Shown here: positions 1 to 10,708 of the stretch, piece after piece
Layout of the letters: the number at the start of each line of letters is the position of its first letter
Numbering within the stretch: the stretch's first letter is position 1
NCBI RefSeq assembly: GCF_019599145.1
Contig: NZ_CP080647.1
Location: 8,990,001 to 9,054,000, forward strand
Direction of reading: 5' to 3'
Length of the DNA stretch: 64,000 nucleotides
From: Streptomyces akebiae
GTDB lineage: Bacteria > Actinomycetota > Actinomycetes > Streptomycetales > Streptomycetaceae
The notes under the pieces: generated by a model
Database searches by the model: none
Told to the model about the DNA's origin: nothing
Seen by the model: the letters and a program-made list of their open reading frames with translations, nothing else
Translations under genes and position numbers: made by a program

Positions 1-1662
1 CTCGAAGCGGCCTGTTGGCAGCTGGCCGACACGCCGGACCCCGGCCTCGCCGGTGAAGCCGCACGGATCGTCCGGCTCATCACCGATGCCCAGTCGGAGA
101 ACGGCTACCTGCAGACGTACTACCAACTCGGCGGCGGCGAGCCGTGGACCGAACTCGGCTGGGGCCACGAGCTGTACTGCGCCGGCCATCTGATGCAGGC
201 CGCGGTGGCCCACCACCGTGCCACCGGCAGCCGCGACCTGCTGGACGTCGCCGGCAGGTTCGCCGACCACATCGACTCCGTCTTTGGGCCAGGCAAGCAG
301 GTGGACGGGGTGTGCGGCCACCCCGAGGTGGAGACGGCCCTCATCGAGCTCTACCGAACCACCGACGACGAGCGCTATCTGGAACTGGCCCGCTACTTCC
401 TGGAACGGCGCGGGCACGGCGCCCTGGCTTCAGGCACCGACCGCGGCCACGACCGCGATCCGGGGTCCGCGTACTGGCAGGACCACATCCCGATCCGCGA
501 GGCCCAGGAGGTGACCGGGCACTCCGTGCGCCAGCTCTACCTCCTCGCGGGCGCCGCCGATCTGGCGACCGAGACGGGAGACGTCCGGCTCCGGCAGGCA
601 CTGGAGCGGCTGTGGACGGATGCGGTCTCCACCAAGACGTACCTCACCGGCGGGATGGGCTCGCGGCACGACTGGGAAGCCTTCGGGGACGCGTACGAGC
701 TTCCCTCCGACCGCGCGTACACCGAGACCTGCGCTGCCATCGCCTCGGTCCACTTCAGCTGGCGGATGGCCCTGCTCACCGGCGAGGCCCGTTACTCGGA
801 CCTCATCGAACGCACGCTGTACAACGGTTTCCTCGGGGGCGCGGGGCTGGACGGCCGCACCTGGCTGTACGTCAACCCGCTCCAGCGGCGTGCGCACACG
901 CACGAGCGCCCCGGCGACCAGACCTCGCGGCGTACGCCCTGGTTCCGCTGCGCCTGCTGCCCGCCCAACGCCATGCGCCTGCTGGCCAGTCTCCCGTACT
1001 ACTTCGCCGACGTCGCCGTCGACGACAGCGGTCTGCGCCTGCACCAGTACGCCACCGGCGAGTACGCGGGTGGCGGCCTCGCGGTCCGCGTGGCCACCGC
1101 ATACCCGTGGGACGGCACAGTGACCGTGACCGTCGACGACGCTCCCGCCGCGGAACGCACCCTGGCCCTGCGGATTCCCGCGTGGTGCGAGGAGTTCCGG
1201 CTTGCCGTGAACGGAACGCCCGTGCGGGAGCGGCCGGAGCGTGGCTGGCTGCGCGTCACCCGGTCCTTCCGGCCGGGCGACACCGTCCGGCTCGAACTCA
1301 CCCTGCGGGTACGCCTGACCCACCCGCACCCGTACGTCGATGCCGTGCGCGGATGCGTGGCGCTGGAGCGCGGCCCGCTGGTGTACTGCCTGGAGGAAGC
1401 CGACAACGCCGGTGGCCTCGACGGTGTCGTCCTCGACACCTCGACGGCACCCACTGTGCGGGACCGCCCCGATCTGCTCGGCGGTGTCTCCACCGTCGTC
1501 GCTTCCGGTCGACGTCTCGCGTCGGACGAGGCGGGGTGGTGGCCGTATCGCACGGAGGCCGCATCCGCCGACCGGCCCGTCGAGCTGACCGCCGTGCCCT
1601 ATTACGCCTGGGCGAACCGTGGCGACGGCGCCATGCGCGTGTGGATACCGCAACGGCGGTGA
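1..1662 (+). CDS. GH127-family beta-L-arabinofuranosidase-like glycoside hydrolase (5' end outside window)
   Basis: Reading frame 1 is open from the first base, so the gene starts upstream and only its C-terminal 553 residues are present. The protein looks like the DUF1680/GH127 family, cytoplasmic or secreted hydrolases that remove beta-L-arabinofuranosyl units. The family zinc/thiol centre is visible: Glu-Thr-Cys (ETCAAI, about 721-738) and the CACC cluster (about 949-960), which supply the zinc-binding Cys/Glu set and the nucleophilic Cys. Upstream residues (GHELYCAGH) fit the (alpha/alpha)6 barrel, and the C-terminal half fits the beta-sandwich domains. It ends with TGA and no coupled gene follows. 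The family call is firm; the exact sugar substrate is inferred. Confidence 0.93.
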   Translation, partial: LEAACWQLADTPDPGLAGEAARIVRLITDAQSENGYLQTYYQLGGGEPWTELGWGHELYCAGHLMQAAVAHHRATGSRDLLDVAGRFADHIDSVFGPGKQVDGVCGHPEVETALIELYRTTDDERYLELARYFLERRGHGALASGTDRGHDRDPGSAYWQDHIPIREAQEVTGHSVRQLYLLAGAADLATETGDVRLRQALERLWTDAVSTKTYLTGGMGSRHDWEAFGDAYELPSDRAYTETCAAIASVHFSWRMALLTGEARYSDLIERTLYNGFLGGAGLDGRTWLYVNPLQRRAHTHERPGDQTSRRTPWFRCACCPPNAMRLLASLPYYFADVAVDDSGLRLHQYATGEYAGGGLAVRVATAYPWDGTVTVTVDDAPAAERTLALRIPAWCEEFRLAVNGTPVRERPERGWLRVTRSFRPGDTVRLELTLRVRLTHPHPYVDAVRGCVALERGPLVYCLEEADNAGGLDGVVLDTSTAPTVRDRPDLLGGVSTVVASGRRLASDEAGWWPYRTEAASADRPVELTAVPYYAWANRGDGAMRVWIPQRR

Positions 1663-2066
1663 ACAGGCTGGTGGTGACGGCGTCCGGGGCCACGGTGACC
1701 TGCCGCGAGCCGCGAGCCGTCACCCGGTTACCCGGTCACCACGCCCTCGGCGCGTTACGGCGTGGAGAACAGACCGGGCCCGAGGACGAGGAGCGGTGGG
1801 AGCGAAGGCCGTTCGTGACCCGTAGGAAATCCAGCTTCTCCGCATCGGTGGAACCCGCGGCCACCGTGTAGACGACGAGGCGGACACCGCAGCCTGGGAC
1901 GGTGAGCACATCGCAGTCGGAGCTGCCCGGCGGTCAGCGACCCCACCATGCCGGGGGCCGCTGAGTACAGATGGGTGTGGCGAGCATCGGATCCGGCAGG
2001 GACCAGGTCGAAGACGTGGGCGACGTCTTCCACCGCGTTCCGTGGGGGCTAGGCGGTGTCGCCCGG
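1663..2066. other. Intergenic, nothing recognised
   Basis: About 400 bases between the GH127 gene and the recombinase relic. Frames on both strands stay open, as expected at this GC content, but none gives a protein I recognise and no clear hairpin or operator was seen. Confidence 0.4.
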
Positions 2067-4255
2067 TCAGCGGATCCGGGGCAGGGCTTTGTCCGGGTGT
2101 GCGGCGTGTACGTACTTCACGGCGATACCGGGATGGATGTCGAAGAGGCGGACGAGGTGGACCGGATCGGTGGTCTCCCGGGCCTCGTCCAGGATGCGGT
2201 CGGCCCATACCTGCCGTGGCAGCAGCCCGATCTGGTCGAACGCGGCCCGCATCGCGCAATAGCTGATCTGCGGAGAGTCGGGGTGCCGGTAGGTCTGGTG
2301 GACTGGGGCCAGCGGCGGCGCTCGCGCAGCCAGTCGGCCGCCAGGTCGGTGCTCAGGTCGTCGAGGTAGACGAGGTGGATGCCCTCACCCCGGCGCACCG
2401 CCAGTGTCCGGCGGGCGAGGTCGGGGTCGGCCAGGTCGAGCCGGGCGACCTCCACGGCACGCACGGCGTGGATGGCCACCAGACCAACGATGAGGCGCGC
2501 GGCGGGACCATCCAGCCGGTCCAGGGCCCCGGCCAGTCGATCACTGGACAAGGGCCGCGGCAGGTGTACTCCAGCAGGCAACTGCAGCCCGGCCGTGGGG
2601 TTGAGGAAGATCAGCCGCTCCTGCGTCAGGGCCCGGAAAATACTACGCAGCACGCTGAGCAGCCCGCGAGCCACGTTGCCCTGATGGCGGGCGAGTTCGC
2701 TCGTGATGTGCTCTGCAGTGACCTGCCGCAGGTCCAGCCCGGCCGCCGTCCACGAAGTCAGGGTCGGCCAGGCGATGCGCAGGTAGCGACGGATACGCCG
2801 GAAGCGGCCGGGGTGTGCCGGTAGCGGCCTCGACCGCGCAGCACCCGCACCCTGGCGCTCAGCTCGTCGGCCATCGGAGCGGGAAGCTGAGCGATCCGCG
2901 TGTGCAGGGCCTTCTTGTCGTACCGGTCGCGCCGTCTCTGACTCACGTCCGGTACGTGCGGGAGTACTTGGTGCCGGACGTCGGTGAGCAGCTGCGCGGG
3001 TGTGTCGGAGAGTTCGTCCGCCTCCAGCAGCGCGTGCGCGTGGAGGAATGAGATCACGCGGCGGGTGGCGGCGGTGCCGGCCGCAACGGTACCGGCCAGG
3101 GAACGTACGTCCCGCTCGGGGATCGGGGCGTGCGGCCCCAGCCGGGCCAGCAGAGTATGCAAGACCACGGCCGCTCCGCCCGGCACGTTGCGTTTGTCGG
3201 CGAGCCAGGACTGCGGGTAGGCGGCGGTGAAGGTATCCGGCAGGTCCTGCGCCGGAGCCGTCAGTGGGGACAGCGGGGGCAGCGCGATGACGCGGGCGCG
3301 CTGCTTGCGCTGCCAGGTCCGCGGCATCGAGAACGGAGACAGCTGCCCCGGGCCTACCGGCATAGCCACCGTCTGTCCCTCCGGGAGGGCGTCGTGCGGG
3401 GCCGGGCGCGCGCACGAGAGGCTGGGCCGGACCGGTTGTGCACGACGAAGCCCAGCTCCCCGGCCCGTCGCTTGAGCTGGTGCGCGAGCGGACCGGCGAA
3501 GGCGAGTTGCGTGAAGGACACCGCCGCCGTCTCGGCGCCGACTTCGCGCACGTAGGTCAGGCAGGCGCGGCACATGCCCTCCTCCGTGTGCGGCGGCAGA
3601 TCGTCCCGCCGGCATCTCGGACATCGGTCCACCCGGTAGCGCTCACGGTTGTTCCGCCATTCGCGACAGCCGCGGCATCGGGTTGCCGTAATGCCCCAGC
3701 ACGCACAGTCCGCGCAGGACCGCACCGGCCAGGCCATCCGGGGGCGGGGCCGTGCGCGGCCTTAACATCCCTGCCTGGGTGAGCAGTTCGGCGGCGGCGG
3801 TTTTCAGCGGTAACCGCACCTGTTCGAGCATCTCCTGCGCGATCAGTTCCTCCCCCTCGGCATCCCGGATTGCCAGCGCACACCTGATCAGCCGCAGCAC
3901 CATCTTCGGCCACGTCCCGGTCAGCCCCGTGTTCGCCGCCCGCTGCCCTGCGAGCGTCTGCAGGACCTCCTCCTCCAGCCACGTACGGCCACTGATCCGC
4001 CGTGCATCGCTCCGCTCCAGGCGCCGCCGGACCGGAGACAACGTCCTGCCCGCGCATCACCGCGGGACAGATCCTCGGGTCGTCGACGAGCTGCCGCGCC
4101 TCGCGCGGCCCCAGGTAGGGAGCAGCCGCGCCCCGGGGGCGCGGGAGGTTCCGGGCACCTTGCTGCCCCAGACCCAGCACGTAGACGTGCAGCTGGGTCG
4201 GCCCCGGGAAGACGGCACCGATGCCAGCCCGGATCTCCTCCCGCACCGCGATCAC
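2067..4255 (-). pseudogene. Tyrosine recombinase/integrase-like gene, multiply frameshifted
   Basis: Read on the minus strand from about 4255 to 2067, consecutive pieces in different frames form one protein. First comes an N-terminal helical region (WLEEEVLQTLAGQR, then LIRCALAIRD). Next is a Cys-rich zinc-ribbon segment with CxxC pairs around 3560-3730. A middle region follows (LPDTFTAAYPQSWLADKR). Last is a core-binding and catalytic part with HAVRAVEVARLDL, which carries the Arg I box, and a C-terminal piece with DPVHLVRLFDIHPG near 2100-2160. At least four frame changes interrupt it, so no full product can be made. The order fits the long actinobacterial site-specific integrases with a zinc-ribbon N-terminus. 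No attachment-site repeats were identified beside it. It is a relic of a mobile or domesticated recombinase. Confidence 0.75.
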
Positions 4256-4681
<426 letters not shown>

Positions 4682-5701
4682 TCAGCTGTCCAGGACGAAG
4701 ATCGGCTTGTGGCCGGCGCGGTCGGAGGTCAGCACGTCGGGGATCTCGTTCCAGCCGTAGATGCCGCTGGTGACCAGCTCGGGGTGGAGTGTGCCGGCGG
4801 CCACCGCCTCCAGGGTCGGTGTCATGTTCGGCCTCGCGTGCCCCTTGCCGTTGTGGAAGTGGACTCCGCGCTGGTACAGCGCGAGCAGCGGGAGCTGGAC
4901 CTCGTCGAAGTAGATGCCGACGCTGTTGACGTGGCCCTCGGGCATGACCGACAGCAGTGCCTTGCGCAGCCGCTCGGGGTCGCAGCTGGCGTCCACGGCG
5001 AGGTGGAAGTCCTTCTCCCGCTTGCCGTGGATGTCCTGCACCTCGGCGCCGAGTTGCTCGGCGACCTTCATCCTGACCGGGTCGTCGTCGTAGTAGACGG
5101 TACGGGCGCCCGCGCAGTGGACCGCCACGTCGGCCACGTACAGGCCGATGGAGCCGGTTCCTCCGAAGACCGCGATCTTCGGGTCGGTGATCCCGGCGAC
5201 GGTCGGCATCACCGTCTCCCAGCCGAGCGCGAGATTGTCGCCGATGGAGGCCAGGTGCACGGGGTCGACCCCGGCGGGCAGCTTGGCGAGGTTGAAGTCC
5301 GCGTAGGGAACGCGGATGAGTTCGTCGAAGGTGCCGCCCCAGGCTCCGTTCACCGGGAGGCCGTACTGGGCGTCGCCGTGGACGAGGCAGCGGGCGGTGT
5401 GTCCGAGTGCGCACTGTGCGCAGCTACCGCACGCGATGTGCCACGCGACGCCGACGACGTCTCCGACCGTGACGTCGGTGCAGTCGGGGCCGACCTCGAC
5501 CACCGTGCCCACGCACTCGTGGCCGAGCGGGAACGGGCCGAATCCGGAGAACGGCGTCCTGTCGGCGATGACATGGTGGTCGAGATCGCAGGTCGTGGCC
5601 GCGAGCGGGCGCACGAGCGCGTCCGTGCCCTCGACGAGGGTGGGGGCGTCGACCTCGTCGAAGCGCAGCTGTCCGGGCGCGACGAACATCAGGCTCTTCA
5701 T
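4682..5701 (-). CDS. Zinc-dependent alcohol dehydrogenase (MDR superfamily)
   Basis: A 339-residue medium-chain dehydrogenase/reductase that should oxidise an alcohol or reduce an aldehyde/ketone with NAD(P). Visible signatures are the zinc-binding GHECVGTVVEVG near residue 60, the structural-zinc cysteine lobe (CGSCAQCALGHTARC) and a Rossmann glycine motif (VFGGTGSIG). The chosen ATG has AGGAG upstream (CCGAGGAGTTTTCCC before ATG); a longer frame to 5884 would run into the next gene and lacks family sequence. It lies downstream of an ABM monooxygenase gene, same strand, about 70 bases apart, so the two are probably co-transcribed. Substrate unknown. Confidence 0.9.
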   Translation of the reverse strand: MKSLMFVAPGQLRFDEVDAPTLVEGTDALVRPLAATTCDLDHHVIADRTPFSGFGPFPLGHECVGTVVEVGPDCTDVTVGDVVGVAWHIACGSCAQCALGHTARCLVHGDAQYGLPVNGAWGGTFDELIRVPYADFNLAKLPAGVDPVHLASIGDNLALGWETVMPTVAGITDPKIAVFGGTGSIGLYVADVAVHCAGARTVYYDDDPVRMKVAEQLGAEVQDIHGKREKDFHLAVDASCDPERLRKALLSVMPEGHVNSVGIYFDEVQLPLLALYQRGVHFHNGKGHARPNMTPTLEAVAAGTLHPELVTSGIYGWNEIPDVLTSDRAGHKPIFVLDS

Positions 5702-5771
5702 GGGAAAACTCCTCGGTTGTCCGGGATGCCGGCCGGCCGGTCTCGCCTGTCGGCCCGCTCCCCGCGGTCGG

Positions 5772-6095
5772 TCAGACGGCTCCGGCGTCCGGATCTCCGG
5801 CGGAGATCGCGTCCAGGAAGACCATGTCCGGCGCTCCGGCCAGCGCCCGTGCCAGGGCGGCTCCGACCTCCCGCATCGCGGCACCCTTCATGTGCGCGCC
5901 CAGCGCCTCCTGGGAGGCCCACTTCTCGATCATGACGAACTCGCCGGTGGTGCCCGTCTTGCGGTGCAGCGCGTACCGCAGGCATCCGGGTTCGGCGTGC
6001 ACCTTGGGCAGCGCCGCCGTCAACGTCTTCTCGACCAGATCTTCCTGGCCCGGCTTGGCGACCATCGTCGCCATCAGGACCACCGGCTCGGTCAT
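5772..6095 (-). CDS. ABM-domain (putative quinol) monooxygenase
   Basis: A 107-residue protein of the antibiotic-biosynthesis-monooxygenase fold (dimeric alpha/beta barrel). These small cofactor-independent oxygenases oxidise quinols or polyketides, though some members only bind. It shows the family opening (VVLMATMVAKPGQEDLVEKT), the EPGCLRYALH strand and the EKWASQEALGAHM segment. Start at MTEPVV is chosen because AAAGAGG lies just upstream; an in-frame ATG 13 codons earlier has no good ribosome site. It is followed by the alcohol dehydrogenase, suggesting a shared oxidation pathway. The exact reaction is unknown. Confidence 0.85.
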   Translation of the reverse strand: MTEPVVLMATMVAKPGQEDLVEKTLTAALPKVHAEPGCLRYALHRKTGTTGEFVMIEKWASQEALGAHMKGAAMREVGAALARALAGAPDMVFLDAISAGDPDAGAV

Positions 6096-6243
6096 GGGAT
6101 ACCTCTTTCTCGATATAACAGTCGTCATAATCATGGCGGATGTCGGAGCCGTTGTTCCACGGCGGCCGCCCGGGATCCGCGAGCCTTGCCCGCCGTGCCG
6201 TCCTCCCGTGGACGGGGCGGACGGCGAGCAGGCAGGCCCCCGT

Positions 6244-7380
6244 TTACTCCAGGGCCGCGAAAGCGGCCTTCACGTACTGGGCCGTGCGGCCCTGGCCGAG
6301 CAGCCCGGTGCCCATGTTGTTCATGACGTACGCGATCACTGCCCGGCGTTCGGTGTCGATCACGACCACCGATCCGCCCCATCCGGTCCAGAAGCAGATC
6401 CGTCCTTCCGGGAGATACGGCACGGCCGGGGACGGCAGCCCGAATCCGATGCCGAGACGCAGACGCATCCCCAGCACCAGGTCCGGTCCGTCGGTCTGCT
6501 GACGGAAGATCAGGTCGATGGTTCGCGGCGAGAGCAGCCGTACGCCGTCCAGCGTGCCGCCGCAGGCGACGACGGAGTGGATCCTGGCGAGCTACCGGGC
6601 GTTGCCGTGGCCGCCTGCCGCGCCGATCTCGGCGCGACGCCACTCGGGGCGCCACGACTCCTCGGCACCGCCCACCGGACCGGTGAGGGTCTTCATCGCC
6701 ACACTGTTCGGATCGCCGCCGACGAGATCGCTCGACCGGTACGGCGGCGGCACGACATCGGCGACCCTGCCGAACTCGGAGTCGGGCAGACCGAGGTGGA
6801 AGTCGGCGCCGAGCGGACCGGCGATCTCCTCGGCGACGAACCGGCCCAGGGTGCGCCCGTCGATCCGCTGGACCAACTCGCCCACCAGATGACCGTAGTT
6901 GAGCAGGTGATAGCCGGACGCCGTGCCCGGCGGCCACCACGGCGCCTGCGCGGCGAGCCGGGCCGTCGACTCCGGCACGTCGAGGACGTCCGCGACCGTC
7001 ACGGGCTTCTCCCACCCCGAGACGCCCGAGGTGTGCGACAGCAGGTGCCGGACCAGCACGCCTTCCTTGCCGCGCGCGGCGAATTCCGGCCAGTACCGGG
7101 CCACCGGGGCGTCCACGTCGAGCAGTCCGCGCTCGACCAGCATGAGCGCCGCCAGGGAGGTGACCGTCTTCGTGCACGACCACACATTGGTGATCGTGTC
7201 GCGCCGCCACGGCGCCGTACGGCCCTGGTCGGCCCATCCGCCCCACAGGTCGACCACCGGCTCCCCGTCGACCGTGACCACGATCGAGGCACCGAGTTCG
7301 TCGCCCGCGTCGAGATTCCCGGACAGCCGCGCGGCCACCTCCGCGAAGCGCCCGTCGCACACTCCGTCCAGATCCGCCAC
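6244..7380 (-). pseudogene. Class C beta-lactamase-like serine hydrolase, interrupted by an in-frame TAG
   Basis: A 378-codon frame starts with GTG at 7380, two bases after the stop of the monooxygenase gene, with GGGAGG upstream. It has the EstB/penicillin-binding-like fold: SxxK as SCTK at residues 68-71, then a [11 protein letters not shown] segment corresponding to the catalytic Tyr region. At 6594-6592 a TAG replaces what should be a sense codon (GHGNAR, stop, LARIHS). The frame then continues unbroken through a C-terminal region ([13 protein letters not shown]) to TAA at 6246-6244. TCG to TAG is the simplest origin. The product would be cut at residue 262, losing the last strand motif. 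It could be a nonsense pseudogene, a sequencing error or a readthrough gene. Confidence 0.8.
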
Positions 7381-7382
7381 GG

Positions 7383-8906
7383 TCAGCCTCCCGTCCGGAC
7401 GTCGTCGCCGGCCGGACGCACCGCCGCGCGGGGCACGCCGCGCAACTCGCGGCGCAGGCTCGCGCGCGCGATGTCGGCCACGTCCAGCAGATAGGTCTGG
7501 CGCATCCGCCACGGGGCGCGGTGGCCCTGCCGGGGGAAGCTCTGGACGCCCCGTTGGACGTACCCGGACGCCAGCTCGACCATGGGCCGTTCGCGGACGC
7601 CGGGCTCCGCGGCCGCCGTGACCGCCGCGAGGTCCGCGCGGCGCATGTGGTTGAGGACGCGGCACACCAGCCGCGCGGTGAGATCGGCCCGCATCGTCCA
7701 GGAGAGGTTGACGTAGCCGAAGCAGAGGGCGAAGTTCGGCACGTCGCTGAGCATGGCGCCCCGCCACAGCAGGTGACGCGCGGGGTCGACCGGCTCGCCG
7801 TCGAGGCTCACCGCGATGTGGCCGAACGCCAGCATGCGCAGCCCGGTCGCGGTCACCACGATGTCGGCCGGCAGCACCCGGCCCGACCGCAAGCGGATCC
7901 CCTCGGCGACGAAGCTCTCGATGTGATCGGTGACCACGTCGACCTCCTCGCGCTGGATCGCCTTGAAGAGGTCCGCGTCCGCCGTGATGCACACCCTCTG
8001 GTCCCACGGCGCGTACGGCGGGGTGAAGTGCTCCCGTACCGTGTCCTCGCCGATCCGACGCGCGGCGGCCCTGGTCAGCAGCGTCCGCGCCCGGTCGGGG
8101 AAGCGTCGGCAGTAGTGGTAGAAGCCGTTGGAGTAGGCGGCGTTGCGTGCCCTGATGACCCGGTGCGCCGGTCCGGCGGGCAGCCGGCGCCGGACCCTGG
8201 CGGCGAACCGGTCCCGCCGCGGCAACGCGCTGATCCAGGTCGGGGTGCGCTGCAGCATGGTCACCTTTGCCGCGTCACGTGCCATCGCGGGGACCACCGT
8301 GATCGCGGTCGCGCCGCTGCCGATCACGACGACGCGCTTGCCGGTGTGGTCGAGTCCGTCCGGCCAGAACTGCGGCTCGACCACCGTGCCGGCGAAGGAC
8401 TCGACGCCCGGGAACCGCGGGTCGTGCCCGCGCTCGTAGTCGTAGTAGCCGGTGCACAGGTAGAGGAACGAGCAGGTCACGGTGGACCGCCGCGGCCCGT
8501 CCGCGCCGGCGCCCTGCTCGACGGTGACGGTCCAACGGGCCGTCGCGCCGGACCAGTCGGCCGCGACCACCTTCGTGGAGCAGTGGATGTGGCGGTCGAT
8601 GTCGAACCGCTCCACCGTGCGCCGGAGGTAGTCGAGGATCTCGTCCCCGTCGGCCATGGAGTTGTCGCCGGTCCACGGCTGGAACGGAAAGCTGAGCGTG
8701 TAGATGTCGGAGTCGGCGCGGACGCCCGGATACCGGAACAGATCCCACGTCCCGCCCAGGGACTCGCGGGACTCCACCACGGCGTACGACCGATCGGGAC
8801 ACCGCGACCGCACCCGGTACGCGGCATCGATACCGGAGATCCCCGCCCCGACGATCAGGACGTCGACATGGCCGGGCAGCGGGACGGGGTGCGGGGAGTG
8901 GGTCAT
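7383..8906 (-). CDS. Flavin-containing monooxygenase, Baeyer-Villiger (EthA-like) type
   Basis: A 507-residue FAD/NADPH enzyme expected to insert oxygen next to a ketone, giving an ester or lactone. It has an N-terminal FAD motif ([13 protein letters not shown]), the GGTWD segment, a second nucleotide motif ([14 protein letters not shown]) and the closing DIVVTATG. The Baeyer-Villiger fingerprint FxGxxxHxxxW(P/D) is present as [12 protein letters not shown], with Glu where His is normal. The downstream serine hydrolase, coupled by two bases, would suit hydrolysis of the ester product. An AraC regulator gene lies just upstream on the same strand. Type call good; substrate unknown. Confidence 0.9.
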   Translation of the reverse strand: MTHSPHPVPLPGHVDVLIVGAGISGIDAAYRVRSRCPDRSYAVVESRESLGGTWDLFRYPGVRADSDIYTLSFPFQPWTGDNSMADGDEILDYLRRTVERFDIDRHIHCSTKVVAADWSGATARWTVTVEQGAGADGPRRSTVTCSFLYLCTGYYDYERGHDPRFPGVESFAGTVVEPQFWPDGLDHTGKRVVVIGSGATAITVVPAMARDAAKVTMLQRTPTWISALPRRDRFAARVRRRLPAGPAHRVIRARNAAYSNGFYHYCRRFPDRARTLLTRAAARRIGEDTVREHFTPPYAPWDQRVCITADADLFKAIQREEVDVVTDHIESFVAEGIRLRSGRVLPADIVVTATGLRMLAFGHIAVSLDGEPVDPARHLLWRGAMLSDVPNFALCFGYVNLSWTMRADLTARLVCRVLNHMRRADLAAVTAAAEPGVRERPMVELASGYVQRGVQSFPRQGHRAPWRMRQTYLLDVADIARASLRRELRGVPRAAVRPAGDDVRTGG

Positions 8907-8962
8907 GGCACCCGAGTATGGAAGCGCTCAGAGGGCTCCGCTTAACCCTGGGCGACAGAAAT

Positions 8963-10006
8963 TTACCTCTGCGCGACACGCGCTGCGGCGGACATACGCC
9001 CGGCGTCACGACGAACCTGCGTCGGCGTCCTGCCGAACCAACGGCGCGCGGCACGGGTCAGTGCCGCCTGTCCGGCCAGCTCCACCGACGACGCGACCTG
9101 CGAGAGCGGCATGTCGCTCCGCGTCAGCAACCGGTGTGCCGCGTTCTTGCGGACGTCGTCGAGGATCGCCTGGAACGAGGTGCCCTCCTGCGCCAGTCGC
9201 CGCTGCAACGTGCGTGGATGCATGTGCAGCCACTGCGCGACCAGATCGATCCGCGCCGGCACCGTACCGAGCGCGCCGCTGATCGCCGATCGCACCATGG
9301 CCGTGACGCTCTCGCGAGGATCGGTGTAGTGCGCCTCCAGGTACTCCACGACCATGCGGCGCAGTTCGGGATCGACCGGGGTCGACATCGGCTGGGCGAA
9401 GAGCTTCGTCGGCACCCGCAGCAGGGCGCGGCCGGTGTCGAACCGGACCGGCGCCCCGAAGAAGTCGGTGTACACCGACTCGTCGGTCAGCGGCGGGTGG
9501 GGCAGGTAGACCCCGAGCAGTTCGTATCCCCCGCTCATCGTGACGAGGTTGCGGTGCAGCAGCCCCAGACCCGCGTCGATCGTCTGCGGCTCGTACGGGA
9601 TGTCCGGATGCAGCATCCGGTACTCGACCGCCCCCACGCCCGCATAGTGTTCGGGATCCCGTTCACGCCGCAGACGAATGCCCTGGTTGTGCACGAACAG
9701 GAATCGTGACGCGCAGTCCAGCCCCTCGCCGACCGTGTCGCAGTTCTCGACCGCGAGGGCCAGCGGCCCGAGCATCGACATGTCCTGGTACGCCGCCAGA
9801 CGCAGGCCGAAATCCGGACAGTCCAGCTTCTTCGTGGCCGTGCGCAGGATCCGCCCGGCCGTCACCGTCGGCAACAGCCCGTGCTCGGAATCCAGATCAC
9901 CGGGCGAAACGCCGAACTCGGCCAACAGCGCCGTTCCGTCGCCACCGAGATCATCGATCAGCCGATCGATGCCGCGGATCGCGGCCGCCCGGATCTCCAT
10001 CTGCAT
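8963..10006 (-). CDS. AraC-family transcriptional regulator (OruR/arabinose-binding-like N-domain)
   Basis: 347 residues. The N-terminal two thirds match the ligand-sensing domain typical of OruR/ArgR-like AraC proteins (LPTVTAGRILRTATKKL, GPLALAVENCDTVGE). The C-terminal 100 residues form the double helix-turn-helix DNA-binding domain (HMHPRTLQRRLAQEGTSF; SQVASSVELAGQAALTRA; RRWFGRTPTQVRR). It sits directly upstream of the monooxygenase-hydrolase pair on the same strand and is the likely regulator of that group. A second regulator of the same architecture lies at 46192-47244. ATG at 10006 is used; an in-frame ATG two codons later is equally possible. Confidence 0.92.
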   Translation of the reverse strand: MQMEIRAAAIRGIDRLIDDLGGDGTALLAEFGVSPGDLDSEHGLLPTVTAGRILRTATKKLDCPDFGLRLAAYQDMSMLGPLALAVENCDTVGEGLDCASRFLFVHNQGIRLRRERDPEHYAGVGAVEYRMLHPDIPYEPQTIDAGLGLLHRNLVTMSGGYELLGVYLPHPPLTDESVYTDFFGAPVRFDTGRALLRVPTKLFAQPMSTPVDPELRRMVVEYLEAHYTDPRESVTAMVRSAISGALGTVPARIDLVAQWLHMHPRTLQRRLAQEGTSFQAILDDVRKNAAHRLLTRSDMPLSQVASSVELAGQAALTRAARRWFGRTPTQVRRDAGRMSAAARVAQR

Positions 10007-10024
10007 GCGTGAACCGCCAGTGGC

Positions 10025-10708
10025 CTACTGCGCGTTGTCGAGGATCGGGAAAAGGGCGCGTGCGACGTCCGGGTCCGGTGCGACAAAGATGCCGTCCGCC
10101 TCCACGAGCACGGTGGACGGGGCCTCTTCCGTGGCGATCGAGCCCTTCGTGTAGATCTTGCGGTCGTCGGTCGCCGTGACGTGGGCGCGTACCCGCAAGG
10201 GGGTTTCCAGGGGAACCGGTCCCCGATAGCGCGTCTGGAGTGAGATGGTCATGCCCGGTCTGCCGGCGGCGGCGCATGCCCAGCCCATCAGTTCGTCGAG
10301 GAGCATGGCGCTGATGCCGCCGTGTCCGTAGCCGGGTGGTCCTTCATGGGCGATGCCGAGGAGGCACCGACCCACGACGCCGCCTTCGTACGGAGCCACC
10401 CGCATCGGCGGGGCCATCGGGCTGCCGGGACCGGTGACGGGGCTGTACATCCGTACCCCGCCCGGGAATTCGTCCACCTCCGGGATGTCCGCCGGTGAGC
10501 GGCGGCGGCCGATGAGCTGTCCGGTGAGGGCTCGGACGCCGTCCGCCAGGCGCTGCGTGGTTTCCGGGGAGGCCTCGGTGCGGACGGTCGCATCGACGAG
10601 CAGGCGCAACTCGTGGCCGAGAGCGGCGATCGCTTCTCGCTGGTGCTTCAGGTTCTCGGCTGCCGGATCCTGCGGGGTGCGGCTTGAGGCGGAGAGAGGC
10701 GAGTTCAT
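10025..10708 (-). CDS. PaaI-family hotdog thioesterase
   Basis: A 227-residue hotdog-fold thioesterase, expected to hydrolyse acyl-CoA thioesters. The core signature is GHGGISAMLLDELMGWA followed by a TRYRGPVPLETPLRVRA strand, as in the PaaI/UPF0152 group. The N-terminal 100 residues are variable. MNSPLS at 10708 is taken as the start by family length; an upstream ATG at 10783 is in frame, and neither has a strong ribosome site. It ends 18 bases before the AraC gene on the same strand and faces a divergent TetR gene, whose probable operator lies between them. Confidence 0.85.
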   Translation of the reverse strand: MNSPLSASSRTPQDPAAENLKHQREAIAALGHELRLLVDATVRTEASPETTQRLADGVRALTGQLIGRRRSPADIPEVDEFPGGVRMYSPVTGPGSPMAPPMRVAPYEGGVVGRCLLGIAHEGPPGYGHGGISAMLLDELMGWACAAAGRPGMTISLQTRYRGPVPLETPLRVRAHVTATDDRKIYTKGSIATEEAPSTVLVEADGIFVAPDPDVARALFPILDNAQ

